From: an uncultured Bacteroidales bacterium
GTDB lineage: Bacteria; Bacteroidota; Bacteroidia; Bacteroidales; UBA932
Direction: 5' to 3'
NCBI GenBank assembly: GCA_934693135.1
Contig: CAKUVA010000035.1
Span: 1 to 14,539 of the forward strand
Length of the DNA stretch: 14,539 nt
In this document: in pieces, positions 7,988-13,530 of the stretch
How positions within the stretch are numbered: position 1 is the stretch's first letter
How the letters are laid out: each line of letters starts with the position of its first letter
Notes under the pieces: generated by a model
What the model saw: the letters and a program-made list of their open reading frames with translations, nothing else
Told to the model about the DNA's origin: nothing
The model's database searches: none
Program-made: the position numbers and the translations under genes

Positions 7988-8449
7988 CTATGCAGTTAAT
8001 AATCTATAGCCCATAACGACAGAATAGGCTACCACCATGACCGAGATCATCGGAACTCCGGTTTTGTGAGGTTGAGTTATTCGGGTCAGAGGCCAAATCA
8101 GAATGCCCATGAGGGAAGATCCCACAATATATTTGATATAATCTGTTAACCCAAAAGCGGAGGATACCGCTAGCAAGAAAATGAGATCTCCCACACCCAA
8201 TAACTCGGCCAACGGTCTGTGTCTAACCTTTGCATACACCAAAAGGGTGATACCGATAATAAGCAATAACAACAAATTACCGATAATCCTGAGAACCACA
8301 CATCTCCAACCATAGAGAAGCCCAAGGAATATAGTGTTGAGGATTCCGAAAGCCAGAAGCCACCACAAGGACACCGTCCGACTCTTGATATCGGAAATCA
8401 TCAAGATTACAAGCGGAAATAAAAGCGACATTGACAACCACCTGACCAT
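7988..8449 (-). CDS. Short A24-family prepilin peptidase
   Basis: A 153-aa polytopic membrane protein with about five or six hydrophobic helices. It carries the two aspartates expected of type IV prepilin peptidases: Asp20 in SDIKSRTV (compare the usual 'D-x-(K/R)' site after helix 1) and Asp88 in GVGDLIFL (the GxGD motif). It lacks the N-terminal methyltransferase domain and four-cysteine site of standard PilD/GspO, so it is of the minimal CpaA/TadV-like size. It should cleave the leaders of the four pseudopilins encoded beside it. Its start overlaps the gspG stop (TGATG), indicating coupled translation. Confidence 0.88.
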   Translation of the reverse strand: MVRWLSMSLLFPLVILMISDIKSRTVSLWWLLAFGILNTIFLGLLYGWRCVVLRIIGNLLLLLIIGITLLVYAKVRHRPLAELLGVGDLIFLLAVSSAFGLTDYIKYIVGSSLMGILIWPLTRITQPHKTGVPMISVMVVAYSVVMGYRLLTA

Positions 8450-8847
8450 CAGTCCTTGACACTCTCCTTCAGTTTTTTGTCTTGATCTATCTCCCAGACA
8501 TTGAAAATACCATCCTTGTCAAAGTCAACGACAGATACAGCCTGCGCCTTGAATCCCTTCTCATCGGCAGAGATGACCTCAATCCTATAGTTTGCATTCC
8601 CGCCCTCTGTCACCAGCAAAGCTTGCTCAAAGCCCAATTCCATGAGATCATCTGAGTACCGGGAATAGGTATAGAAGTGACTCTGCTCCAGAGAATGCAG
8701 GAAAGTGAGCTGCTGCTGCGCCTCCGTAGCCTTGGCCCTTGAAATCAGGGGCATAAGGTTCGGGAGAGCTACAAGCACCAGGATGCCGATAATAACAAGA
8801 ACCACAAGGAGTTCCGGAAGGGAGAACGCGCGAATGTTATTTTTCAT
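8449..8847 (-). CDS. gspG: GspG-type major pseudopilin
   Basis: A 132-aa pseudopilin: leader MKNNIRA, cleavage expected between Ala7 and Phe8, then FSLPELLVVLVIIGILVLVA with Glu at mature position 5. The head contains HSLEQSHFYTYSRYSDDLMELGF and ends with the acidic loop DFDKDGIFNVWEID (about 108-121), which resembles the calcium-binding region of GspG/pilin heads. Ala at -1 is allowed but less common than Gly. The start overlaps the upstream small secreted-protein gene by 11 bases. The N-terminal part is duplicated in broken form at about 11364-11548. Confidence 0.9.
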   Translation of the reverse strand: MKNNIRAFSLPELLVVLVIIGILVLVALPNLMPLISRAKATEAQQQLTFLHSLEQSHFYTYSRYSDDLMELGFEQALLVTEGGNANYRIEVISADEKGFKAQAVSVVDFDKDGIFNVWEIDQDKKLKESVKD

Positions 8848-9457
8848 TAATTGGCTCTTTAAAAAATTCTATATTGTCATTCATGAAATCTTCAGCATCA
8901 ACGGGATACAATTCATCCCGACTTTCATCGTATTGCAATATATATAGCTGATTATCATATATCACCCAGAACCTTCTATCAGATGATTCCCCTAATTGTA
9001 TTGTAAAAACATAATCTATATGATTATTCTGCAGATACTTAAGTAATCTCTTACTCCAGACATTGCCAGCCCATATTTCAGCCTCCTCCATCTTGTTCAC
9101 TCTATTGCGAAATCTATGATTACCGGAAAGCCACCCATACGGAAAAACGAAATACTTCCCTTTTTCTATATCGAAAGCGAAATCATTATCTAAAATAGGG
9201 TTACATATATAAGACCAAAGTTTTTGCGGTCGTTCTTGCAACGGCAGCTGATAGAACGATAAATAGTTGTCTGTATAAGAGAAATTCGCAACCGATGGGA
9301 CATAAGTCAGAGAAGTGTCCAAGCAGGCTTTTTTCAAGTGTTCCTTATATGCTGACTTGTAGCCCTCTATAAAATCATGTACGTCTTGCGCCCAGATCTG
9401 AGAGGATTGGCCCAAGAGTACGAGCACAAAGACGAAAAGTGACAATATCTGTTTCAT
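8837..9457 (-). CDS. Small secreted protein of unknown function, family copy A
   Basis: I do not recognise this family. The 206-aa product has a clear signal peptide (MKQILSLFVFVLVLLGQSSQIWA, cut before QDVHDF), with no lipobox. The mature protein starts DFIEGYKSAYKEHLKK and is rich in aromatic and charged residues, with KLWSYICNPIL mid-way and a C-terminal IDYVFTIQ ... RFWVIYDNQLYILQYD strand-like region. The start and end patterns recur in the gene at 10427-11083 (FIENYKSYMRAHYRK, KKWSY, PDGVFSV ... WFFIIGENIALV). The first 108 codons or so are nearly repeated at 12656-12986. The gene overlaps gspG by 11 bases, so it is probably cotranscribed with the secretion machine. Possible jobs are a substrate, an immunity protein or a periplasmic accessory factor. 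Confidence 0.8.
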   Translation of the reverse strand: MKQILSLFVFVLVLLGQSSQIWAQDVHDFIEGYKSAYKEHLKKACLDTSLTYVPSVANFSYTDNYLSFYQLPLQERPQKLWSYICNPILDNDFAFDIEKGKYFVFPYGWLSGNHRFRNRVNKMEEAEIWAGNVWSKRLLKYLQNNHIDYVFTIQLGESSDRRFWVIYDNQLYILQYDESRDELYPVDAEDFMNDNIEFFKEPINEK

Positions 9458-9502
9458 TTTAATACCTAAAGACAGTCAGATTAGTAATGCTTGAAATTGA
9501 TC
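9126..9502 (-). repeat. Direct duplication, intact copy (partner at 12656-13033)
   Basis: This segment covers the upstream spacer, the start and roughly the first half of secreted-protein gene A. It aligns by eye almost without gaps (constant offset of 3529 bases) to 12656-13020, with one small indel near 9495. Homology ends on one side at the stop region of the gene at 9501 and on the other at the IS66 junction in the partner. A second homologous stretch, the first part of gspG, is found at 8645-8830 here and 11364-11524 in the partner, so the original duplication was probably one larger unit. Confidence 0.85.
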
Positions 9503-10100
9503 AGAAACATTCGTTATTAGCCTCTAATAATTCCGACAATCTACTGTAATCCTTCAAGAGGCCTTTTTCTTTTTTGTAATAGTCATAAATATATACAATG
9601 TCATTCTTTACATAGAAAAAACTTCCATAAAACTTCTTGCATATTAAAATAACGTCCGGATTTTGTTTTTTTATGTAGTTGAATGCTTTTTCTTCCTTTT
9701 TCGCCATGCCTATCATCAGGGCCGAGAAGCCGTCATCTATGAATACAATTTCTCCATTATATGTTGCTACTCTGAGTTTTACAGTCTGTTTTTTATCGCT
9801 GTAACATAAGTCCAAAGGAAAATCATTATGCACAAGACTTAGTTCGACCAAGGAATCCTTGCACAATACTTCCACTTGGAATACGACAGTCACATCGTAA
9901 TTTTCCTTTGCATAATTGACTTGAGAAATCCATTTTTCCTTGTTAGCATTTATTAGGTTGTTGAACTTCTCATTAAGAACTTTTTCAATTCTGACTGTAT
10001 CCCATACAGCTATCTGTTCCATCAACCTGTTATAAACCACTTGAGAGAATATTGGCGTGCAACATAATGCGCAGACCAAAAAAGTAATCATTCTTTTCAT
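9501..10100 (-). CDS. Small secreted protein of unknown function, family copy C
   Basis: The preferred start is the ATG at 10100 (199 aa; a TTG at 10106 would add two residues). The signal peptide is MKRMITFLVCALCCTPIFS, cut before QVVYNR. No known domain is recognised. The C-terminal third (IKKQNPDVILICKKFYGSFF, then YVKNDIVYIYDYY) follows the same pattern as the genes at 8837 and 10427: a Pro-Asp-x-(Ile/Val) turn, a strand, then (F/W)(F/Y)-(V/I) and an Asn-x-(I/L) strand. The middle part KQTVKLRVATYNG ... GFSALMIGM is shared with the short gene just upstream. There is a 2-base gap to that gene and 43 bases to the next. Role unknown. Confidence 0.75.
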   Translation of the reverse strand: MKRMITFLVCALCCTPIFSQVVYNRLMEQIAVWDTVRIEKVLNEKFNNLINANKEKWISQVNYAKENYDVTVVFQVEVLCKDSLVELSLVHNDFPLDLCYSDKKQTVKLRVATYNGEIVFIDDGFSALMIGMAKKEEKAFNYIKKQNPDVILICKKFYGSFFYVKNDIVYIYDYYKKEKGLLKDYSRLSELLEANNECF

Positions 10101-10102
10101 AT

Positions 10103-10420
10103 TCAATACCTTAATCCACCAATAGAAAGAGCCCAGAAGCTCTTGCTTACAAGTTTGTCCAGACTGTAACTTCCTACTCTGAGCTTAATGACAGTCTTCG
10201 TCGAGTAATAACGTATAGATCTGACAACATCCATATGCCTCATATTACTGCTGTACTCGAAGAGTAGAGAAACAAGCCTGTTGCCAGAATGCAGGCTGCT
10301 TGCAAAGTTTTGATCGGCCAGCCGCAATAAGTCCATGTCTTCTGCGGAGAAAAACCCTTTCGCGATATCCTCTAGGCGCATAGGGTGTTCTAAAACACCT
10401 GTTCCTTCCTTAAATTTCAT
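10103..10420 (-). CDS. Short protein related to the middle of family copy C
   Basis: A 105-aa product from the ATG at 10420; a TTG at 10426 is also open. There is no signal peptide. The last 30 residues, KTVIKLRVGSYSLDKLVSKS then FWALSIGGLRY, match KQTVKLRVATYNGEIVFIDD then GFSALMIGM in the next gene, where the homology stops. The product therefore looks like a truncated or rearranged family member that has lost its exported N-terminus and its C-terminal third. The N-terminal 70 residues (with LRLADQNFASSLHSGNRLVS) match nothing I know. It sits tightly between two family genes. It could be a gene remnant that stays open by chance. Confidence 0.5.
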   Translation of the reverse strand: MKFKEGTGVLEHPMRLEDIAKGFFSAEDMDLLRLADQNFASSLHSGNRLVSLLFEYSSNMRHMDVVRSIRYYSTKTVIKLRVGSYSLDKLVSKSFWALSIGGLRY

Positions 10421-10426
10421 ACGCAA

Positions 10427-11083
10427 CTATTTGATTTCCTGTTTAGCAGTGATAGGCATGAAAGTAGGATCGGAGAAATAAAGTTTTACGTAATCCAACG
10501 CATTCTCATGATAGAGCAATTTGAATTTGCCCAACTCAGAACAATAAACATTTTTAACAAGGGCAATATTTTCGCCTATAATAAAGAACCACCCGGGAAT
10601 GCCGAAGACCGAGAAAACACCATCTGGCTTATATTTTGTGACCATTTCCATCAGTTCTATTTTTTCATCATTAGTAGCGTCAGAGTATTTCACCTTCCCA
10701 ATCACCGCATCGATATACATTTTTTTACATTGACCATTTGCGTACAGTATGAATTCATCCGGTTTCCGCTTTTTATAGTAAAAAGTATCCCACGATGCAT
10801 ATTTTTCATTGCCGGAGGGTGAGACAAGGCGTTCTTCCCCATTTATTTCAACAAAATTATAGCTCCACTTTTTGTTAATATCTTCTCTGATGGTTAATGT
10901 AGGTATAAAAATCAAAGAATCGGACGCTCTGATAGAACCATCGGAGTGTCTTTCCGCAAGTCTATGGAACTTGCGATAATGCGCCCTCATATACGATTTG
11001 TAATTCTCTATGAAGGATTCCGTTTCTGAAGGCATGCAAACGGACATGCACAAAAAAACATACAACAACAAATGAGCATTCAT
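10427..11083 (-). CDS. Small secreted protein of unknown function, family copy B
   Basis: The start is placed at the ATG at 11083 (218 aa), giving a signal-like N-terminus MNAHLLLYVFLCMSVCMP. The start lies 2 bases after the stop of the orphan tail ORF (11086), which suggests coupling. The mature part begins ESFIENYKSYMRAHYRKFHR and carries DSLIFIPTL, KKWSYNF and a C-terminal YKPDGVFSVFGIPGWFFIIG segment followed by ENIALVKNVY. Each of these has a counterpart in the same order in the gene at 8837-9457, so the two are paralogues with very divergent middle parts. Function unknown; the tight link to an upstream variable tail is typical of toxin-immunity pairs, which is inference. Confidence 0.75.
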   Translation of the reverse strand: MNAHLLLYVFLCMSVCMPSETESFIENYKSYMRAHYRKFHRLAERHSDGSIRASDSLIFIPTLTIREDINKKWSYNFVEINGEERLVSPSGNEKYASWDTFYYKKRKPDEFILYANGQCKKMYIDAVIGKVKYSDATNDEKIELMEMVTKYKPDGVFSVFGIPGWFFIIGENIALVKNVYCSELGKFKLLYHENALDYVKLYFSDPTFMPITAKQEIK

Positions 11084-11085
11084 AA

Positions 11086-11364
11086 TTATTTGTATCCAAT
11101 TATTCCAACACAATCGAGACGCGAATAATATCTATAGCCGCCAATTAAAGGGTCATGGACGTAGGCGGAAAACAAGTGCAGTATGTTCCCGATGCCTCCA
11201 CCGAACATATTCAGTTTGTATCCGATGGTAATGCCCCTCACGTTGACGGCATGATTATTTGTAGTGGACAACACCTCCATATTGTTTGCCAAACTGCCCC
11301 CGAGACTTAGCCACTCACTGCCAGATGGATTAGACATACTCCCTGAAGTCTCACATACCTTTAG
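11086..11364 (-). pseudogene. Orphan C-terminal coding tail joined to a gspG fragment
   Basis: A frame of about 92 codons ending at 11086. It has no start of its own; an ATG further upstream (11484) lies in the shifted frame of the gspG fragment and gives an artificial 132-aa chimera. The tail contains SGSMSNPSGSEWLSLGGSLA, a Gly-rich GYKLNMFGGGIGNILHLFSA and the end IGGYRYYSRLDCVGIIGYK. I do not recognise it. Its position, directly followed after 2 bases by a secreted small protein gene, is like a displaced polymorphic-toxin tail with an immunity gene. It could equally be the end of an unrelated deleted gene. Confidence 0.5.
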
Positions 11365-11548
11365 GTATAGAAGTAACTCTGCTCCAGAGAATGCAGAAAA
11401 GTGAGCTGCTGCTGCGCCTTCGTAGCCTTGGCCCTTGAAATCAGGGGCATAAGGTTCGGCAGAGCCACAGCACAAGGATTCCAATAATCACAAGAACTAC
11501 AAGGAGTTCGGGAAGCGAGAACGCATTCTTATCTATAGTCCGTTTCAT
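11364..11548 (-). pseudogene. Broken N-terminal copy of gspG
   Basis: It starts with its own ATG at 11548 (MKRTIDKNA, then FSLPELLVVLVIIGILVL), so a second prepilin leader and helix are present, nearly identical to gspG after the cleavage site but with a different leader. A one-base deletion near 11477, compared with gspG around 8785, breaks the frame. The homology continues through the counterpart of LISRAKATEAQQQLTFLHSL to the codons for FYT and stops at about 11364, where an in-frame TAA appears. The start overlaps the 3' end of the 164-aa gene by 20 bases, echoing the overlap of gspG with its own upstream neighbour. Confidence 0.88.
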
Positions 11549-12023
11549 CATTTAAATAAGAGGTTTCTTTTCTATTGTTTATTAACCAAGTTTTTAGAAC
11601 TATGACATCCAATATTGTATTTGGCTGAAGACTTATTGCCACTACTCCGTCTTGTGCAATAATACCTTTTTTTTCAGCTTGACTAGATGAATACCTCATT
11701 ATTCGTTTAATACGATATGGTCCCAATCGATTACAGACAGTTATTCCACACAATTTTCGAGTATGAGTGACTGTATTCCTAATTATGTCAATATCATTCT
11801 CATCAGATATTATTTCATCATTGATAATAAGTATTGGATAATGAATAGGAATATTATTCTTTATAGCGAACTCAATTGTTGCATCATTGCTCAAACAATA
11901 CTCTACATATACATCGACATTTTTCACGACTATTGAGTCTTTATTTTTAGGTTCATTTTGTGCGTTAATATGAGGGAAAAACAAAAACATGATGACTAAT
12001 AATAACACCAATTTCTTTATCAT
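11529..12023 (-). CDS. Exported protein with faint TonB-plug-like pattern
   Basis: A 164-aa product from the ATG at 12023, with signal peptide MIKKLVLLLVIMFLFFPHINA cut before QNEPK. An open frame continues far upstream to 12986 but runs backwards through the IS66 remnant and is not one gene. The middle holds YPILIINDEIISDENDIDII and, about 50 residues later, EKKGIIAQDGVVAISL. Together these recall the plug-domain pattern 'P-(I/L)-x-(V/I)-(I/N)-(D/N)-G/D-x-x-I ... Y-G-x-x-(A/N)-G-V-(I/V)-x-(I/V)' of SusC/TonB-dependent receptors, but the protein is far too small to be a receptor. It begins just outside the proposed IS66 end and overlaps the broken gspG copy. Function unknown. Confidence 0.7.
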   Translation of the reverse strand: MIKKLVLLLVIMFLFFPHINAQNEPKNKDSIVVKNVDVYVEYCLSNDATIEFAIKNNIPIHYPILIINDEIISDENDIDIIRNTVTHTRKLCGITVCNRLGPYRIKRIMRYSSSQAEKKGIIAQDGVVAISLQPNTILDVIVLKTWLINNRKETSYLNDETDYR

Positions 12024-12289
12024 AGTATTATCGTAACTACTCAGATGCCCCTGTCCTGACCATAAACCGAGGATGACGCGAGGCATTCGCCATCTCACTG
12101 TAACTTTTTCAAATGCTGTCCCCATTTCTGCGAAGTCGCGTTTCTGGTCGCTTAAAATCAGCCGTCTATCGCCTTTTGCGCGCCTCGCAGAAGCGCCCCA
12201 AAACCTTCCGTCCGGTCCTCCACATGAAAGGGTGCCAGCCTCACTGAAAAGCCCGGAAATAGCATTTAATAGCCTGACGCTCAATTTGT

Positions 12290-12297
12290 TAAATTTG
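12290..12297 (+). promoter_or_regulatory. Candidate -7 box for the IS66 transposase
   Basis: TAAATTTG fits exactly the Bacteroidetes sigma-ABfr -7 consensus TAnnTTTG and lies 33 bases before the GTG of the transposase fragment. A clear -33 TTTG is not present at the expected distance, so the assignment is moderate. Confidence 0.35.
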
Positions 12298-12329
12298 CGT
12301 ATGTCAAATCTTTCCCTTACTTTCGTGGT

Positions 12330-12655
12330 GTGGAAAAGGACTTCAACACAGGATTGAGAAGGAGCGTCGAGGCGGACCGGGTGAGACTGACCCGCAGGCG
12401 CAAGCAGCTCCTTCGGGAGATGGGGCTCGCCGAGGATCTTGACTCCACGGAGCTCGCGGAGAAGCTCCACGAACAGGCCCGTGTGGTTGATGTCCTGAAC
12501 CGCAATCTTGTCCGCAAGGATGAGGAGATCGAGAAACTCAAAGTCAGAATCGCGGAACTTGAGCACGGCGCCAAACCCATTGTGAAGACCAGCGCCAACA
12601 GCGGCGTTCCGCCCTCCAAGAACCCGATAGGCGTCCCTCATACGCAGTCTCAACG
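12330..12655 (+). pseudogene. IS66-type transposase (TnpC), N-terminal fragment
   Basis: From a GTG at 12330 the frame encodes a basic helical start (VEKDFNTGLRRSVEADRVRL), a coiled-coil with LHEQARVVDVLNRNL and KLKVRIAELEHG, and then SANSGVPPSKNPIG, the signature that precedes the zinc-finger and DDE domains in IS66 transposases (usual form N-S-(S/G)-x-P-P-S-(K/S)). It ends near TQSQRKPS, where the typical continuation to a Gly-rich GGQ motif and the catalytic domain should come. Instead the DNA passes into antisense of gene A'. With about 110 of some 500 residues left, it cannot be active. Confidence 0.85.
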
Positions 12656-12986
12656 GAAGCCATCCGTACGGAAAAAAGAAATACCTTCCTTTTTCCACAT
12701 CGAAAGCGAAATCATTAGCTAAAATAGGGTTACATATATAAGACCAAAGCTTTTGTGGGCGTTCTTGCACCGGCAACTGATAAAACGATAAATGGTTGTT
12801 TACATAATTGAGATTCACAACCGACGGGACATACGTCAAAGAGGTGTCCAATCGGGCTTTTTTCAAGTGTTTCTTATATGCTGACTTGTAACCCTCTATA
12901 AAATCATGTATGTCTTGCGCCCTGATCTGAGAGGATTGGCACAAGAGTACGAGAACAAAGACGAAAAGTGACAATATCTGTTTCAT
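12656..12986 (-). pseudogene. Truncated second copy of secreted-protein gene A
   Basis: The first 110 codons or so repeat gene A (8837-9457) closely: the same signal peptide start MKQILSLFVFVLVLL, DFIEGYKSAYKKHLKKA and KLWSYICNPILANDFAFDVE. Homology ends after the codons for FPYGW at the IS66 junction. The frame stays open through the reversed IS66 segment, producing a false 485-aa reading that also swallows the next gene. The C-terminal half, which holds the conserved end pattern of the family, is gone, so a functional product is unlikely, although a secreted N-terminal fragment could still be made. Confidence 0.88.
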
Positions 12987-13033
12987 TTTAATACTTAAAG
13001 ACAGTTAAATTAGTAATGCTTGATGAATTGATC
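12656..13033 (-). repeat. Direct duplication, broken copy (partner at 9126-9502)
   Basis: Upstream spacer plus the first half of gene A, matching 9126-9502 with scattered substitutions, many of them silent or conservative. The match extends about 45 bases before the ATG and then stops. The conserved spacer may carry the translation start context, or it may simply mark the duplication border. Confidence 0.85.
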
Positions 13034-13046
13034 CACGATACGATAC

Positions 13047-13057
13047 CCCCGTAGGGG
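13047..13057 (-). terminator. Weak hairpin after the lipoprotein gene
   Basis: CCCC, a three-base loop and GGGG form a short GC stem about 30 bases after the lipoprotein stop. There is no T-run on the minus strand after it, so it is at best a partial terminator or pause site. Confidence 0.2.
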
Positions 13058-13060
13058 TTC

Positions 13061-13092
13061 CAAATTTTAAGCGAGTAATGATGTAAGTTCAA
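13061..13092 (-). promoter_or_regulatory. Candidate Bacteroidetes promoter before gene A'
   Basis: Reading the minus strand, TTG at 13092-13090 is followed after 20 bases by TAAAATTTG (13069-13061). This is close to the -33 TTTG / -7 TAnnTTTG promoter of Bacteroidetes, but with one extra base inside the -7 box. It would start a transcript about 70 bases ahead of the ATG at 12986. The intact copy A has no equivalent, since its homologous spacer ends before this point. Confidence 0.3.
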
Positions 13093-13523
13093 TACACTAC
13101 AACCTGTATCGCCAACTCCTTCTTCGTCTCACTATAGACTATTAAGCTGTAATTTCTCGGATCACTCTTGTCTATATCTATAAGGTAGAGGCCCGAATCC
13201 AAGCCCCGTACATAACCGATTCCCTTTCCAGACATTATCTTTTTATGCTGTTTTAACATGGGCATTTCAATTGCTCCGGAATCTGACATCTGACTTGAAA
13301 TGTCGTTCAATTCACTATCTTGCGCCGTGGGAAAAGATAACAGGATGAACAATTCTCCATCCCCGTTAGGATACCACTTCTCTGTTTTTTCCACAACCTT
13401 ATATTCTATCTGTTGCAAATTGATGCCGAAACCTGAACAAATATGATCGATCCGATCTTGACAGGAAGATAAGCATAATACAAGACTTAGCATAGAAACA
13501 ACTCGTGATAAAGTAATCCCCAT
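13089..13523 (-). CDS. Small lipoprotein, candidate immunity protein for the Rhs tail
   Basis: A 144-aa product with a lipoprotein signal: MGITLSRVVSMLSLVLCLSS, then the lipobox Cys at position 21 (LSSC), followed by Gln and Asp. It should be anchored in an envelope membrane facing the periplasm or cell surface. The mature part has strand-like segments (GELFILLSFP, GIGYVRGLDSGLYLIDID, YSLIVYSETKKELAIQVVVY) and no family I recognise. It begins 7 bases after the stop of the Rhs gene. In polymorphic toxin loci the gene right after the variable tail usually encodes the immunity protein, and a periplasmic lipoprotein fits a toxin acting in the envelope. That role is inferred from position. Confidence 0.75.
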   Translation of the reverse strand: MGITLSRVVSMLSLVLCLSSCQDRIDHICSGFGINLQQIEYKVVEKTEKWYPNGDGELFILLSFPTAQDSELNDISSQMSDSGAIEMPMLKQHKKIMSGKGIGYVRGLDSGLYLIDIDKSDPRNYSLIVYSETKKELAIQVVVY

Positions 13524-13530
13524 ATTTCAT

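Larger units (their letters stand above)
12033..12655 (+). mobile_element. Truncated IS66-family element
   Basis: The remnant contains the 5' leader and the first third of an IS66-type transposase gene, reading opposite to all neighbouring genes. The proposed left end begins GTAACTACTCAGATGCCC at 12033; IS66 elements usually start with GTAA, but the partner end is missing, so this is tentative. From 12033 to 12329 no gene is seen. No tnpA or tnpB is visible, as in the single-gene ISBst12-like subgroup. The right side is cut at about 12655, where secreted-protein gene A' begins abruptly. Its base composition is richer in GC than the flanking genes. Confidence 0.75.

Noticed and set aside
11529..12986. 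A single 485-aa open frame on the minus strand
   Set aside because: It joins the truncated gene A', an antisense reading of the IS66 remnant and a complete 164-aa gene with its own signal peptide. It is an accidental fusion and not one protein.
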